The notes below the pieces were generated by a model. It was not told the origin of the DNA. It saw only the letters and a program-made list of their open reading frames with translations, and did no database searches. From positions 1-64,000 of the forward strand of contig JAJJLU010003474.1 of NCBI GenBank assembly GCA_023807065.1: a stretch of 64,000 bases of DNA, in the 5' to 3' direction. Source of the DNA: Isotricha intestinalis (taxonomy: Eukaryota > Ciliophora > Litostomatea > Vestibuliferida > Isotrichidae). Shown here one piece after another: positions 1 through 6,646 of this stretch (the first letter of the stretch is position 1; each line of letters begins with the position of its first letter). The translations under genes were made by a program, and so were the position numbers.

Positions 1-180
1 ACGAGCGACGAGCAGGAGCGCAGTGAATGCAAACAAACTCACAAGGAAATAAGAGAGGGTCTCCGTAATTACATAGCGAGTTATAATCTTCACGGTATAT
101 CTTGAAAAATTGACTGACCCTACAACAAGAATGTCACTTGAATTTCTTTGGTCTTGATAAAAACAGCTTCTTTAACCTCT

Positions 181-207
181 TGCTGCTGCTTTTTAAAAGC
201 AGCAGCA
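181..207 (-). terminator. Perfect hairpin downstream of bS21, possible terminator
   Basis: A 13-bp perfect inverted repeat with a single central base (TGCTGCTGCTTTT and its complement) lies 23 bases past the stop codon of the bS21 gene on the minus strand. Position and stem strength suit a bacterial transcription terminator or 3' RNA-stabilising stem. No clear U-tract follows on the minus strand, so intrinsic termination is inferred rather than shown. Confidence 0.5.
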
Positions 208-230
208 CCAAAAACTAACAAAGAGTTTTA

Positions 231-524
231 TTAGGCAACAAGTGAGCCTTTCTTGATTCTTGATTCCTCTTTGCGAAGCTTTTTGATTGACTCTTTAAGC
301 TTGCGTTTACGTCTTTCTGATGGTTTCTCATAGTAACGACGCATCTTAAGCTCTTTAAAAAGACCTTCTTTGATAAGCTTACGCTTAAGGATCTTCATTG
401 CCTTCTCGATGTTGTGATCTACCGTTACCTCTAAAGCGTTAACGCGAGGACCTTCTGTAACTTCTCTAAGCTCAACCGCAAGGGGAGCCATTGATGGATC
501 TAAATTTTTATTATCTTCAGCCAC
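231..524 (-). CDS. rpsU: 30S ribosomal protein bS21, bacterial type
   Basis: A 97-residue basic protein of the small-subunit protein bS21 family, which binds near the 3' end of 16S rRNA and assists initiation. The core matches the family: VDHNIEKAMKILKRKL, then EGLFKELKMRRYYEKPS and a Lys/Arg/Glu helix to the C terminus. The REG/EGxF-REMK-YEKPS layout resembles alphaproteobacterial members more than gammaproteobacterial ones (inference). Most bS21 proteins start a few residues before the VDHN motif; here the frame extends about 30 residues further. It opens with GTG at 524 behind only a weak purine stretch; ATG at 491 (MAPLAV) is an alternative. Base composition and hairpin agree with bacterial origin. 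A nucleus-encoded organellar bS21 is less likely, because no targeting sequence is evident. Confidence 0.8.
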   Translation of the reverse strand: MAEDNKNLDPSMAPLAVELREVTEGPRVNALEVTVDHNIEKAMKILKRKLIKEGLFKELKMRRYYEKPSERRKRKLKESIKKLRKEESRIKKGSLVA

Positions 525-545
525 TTGTATCTCTACTTCTAGAAA

Positions 546-809
546 AAATGTTTTACTAAATTTAAAGTGAGAATATATTCACAAATGAAATAGAAGAAAA
601 TTTATATTGTTTAAAGCAATTATAATCAACAATAATCACAATTTTATTTTGTACTCAATTTTATATTAAACTGTTTTAAAACCTGATGAAGAAAGATACA
701 ATAAAATATTTATGTAAAATATATTTCAAATAGAAAATGAAGGAGGTTCATTATTATATTCAAAAAACAGACAAAATCAAAGAATTAAAAAAACTTGTTT
801 TTTAAAAAA
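546..809. other. AT-rich spacer, no gene seen
   Basis: Host-like AT-rich DNA between the bacterial-like segment and the phosphatase relic. All frames are stop-riddled. It may hold the decayed 5' part of the relic, but I see no recognisable motif before about 810. Confidence 0.4.
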
Positions 810-1355
810 TCCCCTTCGAAAAATTTAACATTAATTTTTTTATCACTTGATGAAACATTAATATCATTTATATATATAAAAAATAAAAGTAAAGATATTT
901 TAGGAATAATACCATACTTATATAATTTTTTAAATTTAGTAAAATAATATTATGAAATAATAATATTTACAAAATCAACAAAAAATTATGAAGTTCTGAT
1001 TTTAGATAATATAGAAGTAAGAAGAGGAGAGGACAATATTTTAATCATACATTATATAGAGAATATTGTTCAATTATTAATAATGATTTTATTAAAGATA
1101 TAAGTTTAATTGGAAGAAATTTAAGTAAAGTTTTATTGTTGAGAATATAAAACAAAATTTTAAATTACAAAAAGAAAATGGTATTTTAATTAGTTCTTTT
1201 TGGGATGAAGATTATAATAACAAAATATTACTTCAATTAGTAGAATTATTTATAATAAAATTTAAAATAGATAATATTTCTAATCATTTTTTAATGAAAA
1301 AAAACTTTAAAATTATCTTTTTTAAGAAATTATTATTTAAATACTTTTTTGATTA
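810..1355 (+). pseudogene. Decayed FCP1/SCP (NIF-type) HAD phosphatase
   Basis: Three frames in succession carry consecutive blocks of an FCP1/Dullard-like phosphatase. The first, from about 813, reads LTLIFLSLDETLIS (family: DLDETL), then IIPYLYNFLNLVK, an in-frame TAA, and YYEIIIFTKSTKNYEVLILDN (family: YYEIVIFTAS). The frame then shifts to FNHTLYREYC and FIKDISLIGRNLSKV. It shifts again, by what looks like one lost base near 1130, to VENIKQNFKLQKENGILI and FWDEDYNNKILLQL. Order and spacing match the family, so this is one ancestral gene with a stop and two frameshifts. The nucleophilic Asp of DxDET is Ser, so the ancestor may already have been catalytically dead. No tiny GT-AG intron repairs the breaks. 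Confidence 0.8.
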
Positions 1356-1643
1356 AAAATATTTTAATTTTTATTTTATTATTTTACTTTAAATTGCCAT
1401 TGATATAATTCAATCTAATTATTATTTAGATGTTAGATATGAAATTAAAAAACATAAAGAAATTTTTTTTAAAAGTGTTTCAATGAGTTAATTTTTGCTT
1501 ATTATAATACTGCAATATCTTTTTTTTAATTATAAATTTTTGAGTTTATTTTATATTATTTTTTTCTTCTAAAAAATAGTTATGTTGAATAAAATTAAAA
1601 TTTTGATATATATATAAATGAATAATAAAAATTATTTTAATTT
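1356..1643. other. AT-rich spacer
   Basis: No coding block, RNA gene or repeat seen. It separates the phosphatase relic from the start of the VID27-like gene and presumably holds that gene's promoter. Confidence 0.5.
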
Positions 1644-3851
1644 ATGGAAGATGATTTAAAAGTATTAGGAATATTTCATATAAAAGAAACAAATACAAAA
1701 ATTGATAATTGTTTTATAACATTTGAATTTGAAGATAATGAATCATATAATTATAAACTAATAATTAAAAATACAAATAATATTACTGAATTTGATAAAG
1801 ATTTTCAAATTACTAATCGATGTAATTTTAGGAATTTTAAAAATCAAATTTTAATATGGAAAGAAGAAAATAAGTTTTTTTATTTTGAATTTTCATCAGA
1901 AAATAAATTAAATTTTTTAGAAAAGTTAAATAAATTAATCATTTCAAATTCATTTAAAAAAAGTTTAAATGAATTGAATAATATATCTATTAAATATATA
2001 AATAATTCAAATGAAGATTATACTTTGGATGAATTTATTGAAGCAATTATTAAAGAAGAAGAATTTAAATTTAAACTTCAAAATGAAAAAAATATAAGAT
2101 TTTCACAGAAAGGAAAGTTATTTCATTATAATAAAGAGAAAAAACAAAATGAATTAATTTTAGAAAATGTCTATTTTAATATAACAGAAATTGATGATAA
2201 TTCATATTTTTTTATAAATGAAGACAATGGATATTTTCATTTATATTTTAAATTGGAATTTACTAGATTTAAATTTTATAAAGAAGAAGATAATATTCCA
2301 GAAAAAGACTATTCATTTTCTTTTTCTCTTCTTAAATTCCATGAAGGAAAATTAAAACCATATAAATTATATCTTTTTATAATGGAAAATAAAACAGTTG
2401 ATATATTAAAAGCTTTTATTGATAAATTTTCAAACATCATTGAAAAATTTCAAAACCCTAATTTTTCTGGTAAAGGAAAATTTTATAAACAAAAAGAAAA
2501 AAATGAATTAATTTTTGAAAATGCTATTTTTAATTTATCTAAAATAGAACAAATTTTATATTTTTTTATATCTGAAAACAATGGAAATATTTATTTATAT
2601 TCAAAAATTAATGATAGTTTTCAATTTTCAGAACAATATATTCGTTTTTTATATCAAGAACCAGAAGGTAAAACTAAATATCATTTATTTGAATTTGAAG
2701 ATATAGAAAAATGTAAAGAATTAAAACAAAAATTACAAAATAATAATAAAGAAATATCTATAGAAAAAGAAGAAGAAAAAGAAAAAGAAGAAGAAGAAGA
2801 AGAAGAAATAAAAAAAGAGAATAATTTTAATATTAATACTCAATTATTAAATGATGGTATAATTTATAAGAATGAAAGCATAAGAAATAAGTTTGCAATT
2901 CAAGGATTTAAAAATGATATAATTTTTTTAGGAAAAAATAATAATACACTGGAAGTTTTCGGGAATCCTAACCTAAATTCTATATCATTTGAAAAAGAAA
3001 AAAATTATAGAATTAGAAAAATAAAAAAAATAAATTTATTTCATAGTGAAACACAAATATCATTATTAGGAAAAAATTCAATATTTTTATATGACATAGA
3101 AAAATCAAAAATAATAAAAGAATTTAATCATCCAAAAAATGAAATATATGATTTTTGTAATGAAAAAAAATATAGTCAAATGACAGATGATAATATATTA
3201 TATTGTATAAATGGAAAAGAAATAATAAGATTTGATGCAAGATCGAAAGAAAAAGAGGTCATGAAATGTAAAGATAATAAAAATCTTTTGAAATATATTT
3301 TGACAACAAATGATGGTGAAATTATTGTTGGTTCTTCAGAAGGAAACATTAAATTTTATGATAAATTAAGATATTCAAATGTAAAAAATAAAACTCCTAT
3401 TAAAAAACCAATTAAATCAATTGATGTTACAAAAGACGGAAATTATGTACTTTTAACTTGTGATGATTGCTTAATTGTTTTTAATACTCAATGTCAAGGT
3501 ACTAATTGTTTTAAATCAAAAATTGATTGGCGTGAAAAAAATAAATTTATTTATTTAAAAATTTCTGATAAGGATAAATATCTTTATTCTTTAAAAATGC
3601 AAAGTTTTAATAATGCTAGATTTAATGTTTCTGGAAATGAAGAGGAAAGTCTTATTGTTACTTCTATTGGAAATTATATTGTTGTTTGGGATTTTAAAAG
3701 TATTAAAAATGGAATTTACGATAAATATCATATTAAAAAAGATTATCAAGAAGTTATTGATAATTGTTTTAAATATAATAGTAATGAAATTATTGTAACG
3801 ATGCCTAATATATTAAGAATTCAAAATAATAATTTTTGTGAATTTCCTTAA
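1644..3851 (+). CDS. VID27-family protein with PH-like repeats
   Basis: A 735-residue protein. The C-terminal half (about 395-735) matches the VID27 beta-propeller domain: TTNDGEIIVGSSEGNIKFYD, then IDVTKDGNYVLLTCDD, and an earlier FDARSKE block. VID27 was named in yeast from vacuolar import and degradation work; its molecular role is not settled. The N-terminal half holds two clearly similar modules starting near residues 155 and 275 (GKLFHYNKEKK...FFINEDNGYFHLY and GKGKFYKQKEK...FFISENNGNIYLY), plus a more diverged one at the N terminus. These fit the PH-like domain of VID27 proteins, here repeated. A Glu-rich linker (about 373-387) joins the halves. The ATG at 1644 follows an A/T-rich leader; the stop is TAA. 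Cytosolic, with no signal peptide or membrane segment. Confidence 0.82.
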   Translation: MEDDLKVLGIFHIKETNTKIDNCFITFEFEDNESYNYKLIIKNTNNITEFDKDFQITNRCNFRNFKNQILIWKEENKFFYFEFSSENKLNFLEKLNKLIISNSFKKSLNELNNISIKYINNSNEDYTLDEFIEAIIKEEEFKFKLQNEKNIRFSQKGKLFHYNKEKKQNELILENVYFNITEIDDNSYFFINEDNGYFHLYFKLEFTRFKFYKEEDNIPEKDYSFSFSLLKFHEGKLKPYKLYLFIMENKTVDILKAFIDKFSNIIEKFQNPNFSGKGKFYKQKEKNELIFENAIFNLSKIEQILYFFISENNGNIYLYSKINDSFQFSEQYIRFLYQEPEGKTKYHLFEFEDIEKCKELKQKLQNNNKEISIEKEEEKEKEEEEEEEIKKENNFNINTQLLNDGIIYKNESIRNKFAIQGFKNDIIFLGKNNNTLEVFGNPNLNSISFEKEKNYRIRKIKKINLFHSETQISLLGKNSIFLYDIEKSKIIKEFNHPKNEIYDFCNEKKYSQMTDDNILYCINGKEIIRFDARSKEKEVMKCKDNKNLLKYILTTNDGEIIVGSSEGNIKFYDKLRYSNVKNKTPIKKPIKSIDVTKDGNYVLLTCDDCLIVFNTQCQGTNCFKSKIDWREKNKFIYLKISDKDKYLYSLKMQSFNNARFNVSGNEEESLIVTSIGNYIVVWDFKSIKNGIYDKYHIKKDYQEVIDNCFKYNSNEIIVTMPNILRIQNNNFCEFP

Positions 3852-4003
3852 GAATTTTTTAAATTTTAATTTTCTTTATCCCTTTTCATTTTTTTAAATG
3901 TTTTTTATATTATTATTTATACAACAAAAAATACTTTTTCTTAAAGAATGAAAAAAATTAATTTAATTAAAATAATCAATAACAGATATCATTGAGAATA
4001 TCA

Positions 4004-6460
4004 ATGGAAGACAAATTCATTTTTTATTTTTTACTAATTTTATTATATCAAATTCCAAAAATCAATTTAAGAATAGTTAAAATAAAATTAGAATCAAATG
4101 ACCCTAATTTAAGTGAAGAATATCATCCATTTAGAATTAAATTTGATTATAATCAAATAGAAGAATCAAAAAGTGAAAAGTTAGTCAAAAATTTAAAAAA
4201 TATAATGGATGATATATCAAAGATTATATCTCAATTAATAAATATAAATAACAATAAATTAATTAAAGTAGATAAAGGAATTAATAAAATATGTAATCAA
4301 AGGATAAAATATTATAGTAAAAAAATAAAAAAGGGGATAAGTGCAGATTTATTAATATATCCTATTTTTGGAAAAAGAAAAAATAGAACAAATAGAAGAA
4401 TTGATGGTGAAATATGTGCAGTAGATTATAAAACAAAACGTCCTATAATAGGAATAATATATATTAATCAATATTTAAGGGTAAAAAGTTATGATAATTA
4501 TACAATTCAAATTTTACATCATATTACTCATATATTAGGATTTTCATATGATATTATTAGAAAATGGAAATCTACAATAAGAAAAAAATTAAACTTTTAT
4601 GGTATGAAAAATATTAATGAAAAAACTTTTGATACTTGGATTGGTACAAAATTAAAATTTCCTAATGCACATTATTTCAAATTGAAATATGATATTATGT
4701 CAAGTAAAAATAATGTAAGAACACTATTTTTCTCAGCTCAAACTTTAATTACTCTTCAAAAAAGTGAATGGTATCAAATTAATTTATCTATTTGTGGTTG
4801 TTCATTAAAAGGTGATTGTGAATTATTAAGACATCCAACAGGAATTTATATTCATCAAAATTTAAATGATAATTATTATGCTAATTGTTTTTTAAATCAA
4901 AATGTTAATGGTAAATGTACTATATTAAAAGATACTTTTCTTCCAAAAACTAAATTAATAAAAGTTAATAAGAACCAATATAATAATTATTTTGAAGGAA
5001 ATTATTGTTTAAATAGATTAAATATATGGGATTCATCAGTTCCAAAAAATATAAAAGAACAAACAGTATATTTAGTTTCTCCTTTAAAAAACGGTAAATG
5101 TAAAAATCCACAAAGAACATTATATTTCTATTATCCCACTTATTTAAATGTTACTGATCCTGAAATAGGAAAATATAATATTGAACCATATATAATTAAA
5201 AACAAAGAAATGTTTGTTTATCATTCTTATTTTAGATCATCAGCTGCAGATTATCATCCTTTTTATAAATTAATGAAATTTAATAAAATACCTTTTTACC
5301 CAAATTATTATATGTCAAATTTCTTATCATATTTATTCAATCCTGAAAAAATAAAAGAAGTAGTAAATTCCTTAGGTAAATATCAAGTATTTAATATATT
5401 ATTCAATTCAAATAATTTAGGAAATAAATTATTAATGTATGTTAAATATAGAAATTTGCAAAAATTATTCCCAGAAGATTTCCAATATGTTCCTGAATCA
5501 TTTATATTATCAGAAGACAAAGAAATCTTAAAAGAAAGATTTAAAAATTACACTCAAACAAAAAATGATTTATGGATATATAAACCACCAGAAGGATTAC
5601 AAGGAATAGGAATAAAATTTATGAAAAATGGAGATGATTTTTTAAAATATTCATTTATAAGTAGATATATATCAAATCCTCATTTATTATATAATAAAAA
5701 ATATCATATAAGAATGTATGTAATAGTAACTGGAGTACTTCCCTTAAAAATATATATATTTGATGAAGGCCAAGTAATGAGAGCATCATCAGAATATCAA
5801 AGTGAATTAGATAAAATTGAACAATTAACTTCAATGTTAACTAATGCTCATCAAAATATTGGGAAATCTGGTTATAATCCTAATGTTACTTTTGATACTG
5901 AAATTGGAAGTGAATGGACTTTTAAAACTTTAAGTAAATTTATTGAAAGAAATGGAGGAAATTGGACTAAAATGTGGAATGAAATTAAAGATATTTCTGT
6001 TAAAACTATTATTTCTAATTTTAATGATATGCAAAATACATATTTAAATAATTTTAAACATTTAAGAAGTAATAATATTTTCCATAGATATGGTCTTGAT
6101 ATTTTATTTGATGATAAATTAAAACCTTGGTTACTTGAAGTTAATATTAAACCTGCTATGGAATTATATAATAAAATCAATTTTAGAAATAAAATTAAAG
6201 TTGAAACTGATCGATTAAATTTAATGGGTTTAATTCCTTTTAATCATTTTACTCAAGAACCACTTGATAAAGAAATTTCTTATAAAGATGATGTTGATGA
6301 AGCTGTTCAACTAAGTTTATGTGAATTTGAAAGACCTCATGGGACTTTAGAATTAATTTTTCCTGTTAAGGGAACTCTCAGTTATTATAAAAAGTTTATT
6401 AATCAACCTGATAAATATAATTTAGCTCTTTGGGATTATATAGAAAAAAATGGAAATTAA
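4004..6460 (+). CDS. Secretory leishmanolysin-like / tubulin-tyrosine-ligase-like fusion
   Basis: An 818-residue protein starting at ATG 4004; the frame stays open to a TTG at 3992, which is not a credible eukaryotic start. Residues 1-20 form a hydrophobic signal peptide. Residues about 20-365 are M8 leishmanolysin-like. They include a metzincin-type motif at 172-176 reading HHITH followed by ILGFS, a third His at 223 with the usual following block (YDIMSS ... TLITLQKSEWYQIN), and a Cys-rich segment (about 262-365). The catalytic Glu of HEXXH is His, so protease activity is doubtful although metal ligands remain. Residues about 480-745 are a TTL ATP-grasp domain: WIYKPPEG, KKYHIRMYVIVTG, YGLDILFDDKLKPWLLEVN. 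Lys, Arg and the Glu-x-Asn metal-binding residues are kept. No intron or stop separates the halves. TTL enzymes add amino acids to tubulin or other proteins in the cytosol, so a signal peptide is odd. Confidence 0.82.
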   Translation: MEDKFIFYFLLILLYQIPKINLRIVKIKLESNDPNLSEEYHPFRIKFDYNQIEESKSEKLVKNLKNIMDDISKIISQLININNNKLIKVDKGINKICNQRIKYYSKKIKKGISADLLIYPIFGKRKNRTNRRIDGEICAVDYKTKRPIIGIIYINQYLRVKSYDNYTIQILHHITHILGFSYDIIRKWKSTIRKKLNFYGMKNINEKTFDTWIGTKLKFPNAHYFKLKYDIMSSKNNVRTLFFSAQTLITLQKSEWYQINLSICGCSLKGDCELLRHPTGIYIHQNLNDNYYANCFLNQNVNGKCTILKDTFLPKTKLIKVNKNQYNNYFEGNYCLNRLNIWDSSVPKNIKEQTVYLVSPLKNGKCKNPQRTLYFYYPTYLNVTDPEIGKYNIEPYIIKNKEMFVYHSYFRSSAADYHPFYKLMKFNKIPFYPNYYMSNFLSYLFNPEKIKEVVNSLGKYQVFNILFNSNNLGNKLLMYVKYRNLQKLFPEDFQYVPESFILSEDKEILKERFKNYTQTKNDLWIYKPPEGLQGIGIKFMKNGDDFLKYSFISRYISNPHLLYNKKYHIRMYVIVTGVLPLKIYIFDEGQVMRASSEYQSELDKIEQLTSMLTNAHQNIGKSGYNPNVTFDTEIGSEWTFKTLSKFIERNGGNWTKMWNEIKDISVKTIISNFNDMQNTYLNNFKHLRSNNIFHRYGLDILFDDKLKPWLLEVNIKPAMELYNKINFRNKIKVETDRLNLMGLIPFNHFTQEPLDKEISYKDDVDEAVQLSLCEFERPHGTLELIFPVKGTLSYYKKFINQPDKYNLALWDYIEKNGN

Positions 6461-6646
6461 AAAAATATTTTTGCTGCTTTTTAATTACTTAATTAATTAA
6501 ATCAATATTATTTTTTATTTATTCTTAATTAATAATTTAACAAAAAATGAGTAAATATATTCAAAAAAAATAAAAATTGAAAATTAATAATAATAAAAAA
6601 CTATAACCTAAATAAAAATAAAATAAAAAACCTATAATAAAAAAAG

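Larger units (their letters stand above)
1..545. other. Bacterial-like segment at the left edge
   Basis: This stretch differs in composition from the rest of the window: the first 60 bases are 50% G+C, whereas neighbouring DNA after about 545 is dominated by A/T runs. It carries a bacterial-type ribosomal protein gene (231-524) and a perfect hairpin just downstream of it, with no intron and no eukaryotic-looking spacer. The switch to host-like AT-rich sequence occurs within a few tens of bases around 530-560. Two explanations remain: an assembly chimera with a bacterial (possibly endosymbiont) contig, or bacterial DNA integrated into the nuclear genome. The sequence alone cannot separate them. 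No telomeric repeat, insertion-sequence end or target-site duplication is visible at the junction. Confidence 0.75.

Noticed and set aside
1..60. Telomere at the left edge
   Set aside because: The first bases are mixed-sequence G+C-rich DNA with no short tandem repeat.
3992..4003. TTG as the start of the leishmanolysin/TTL gene
   Set aside because: Nuclear genes here start with ATG; ATG 4004 places the signal peptide at the N terminus.
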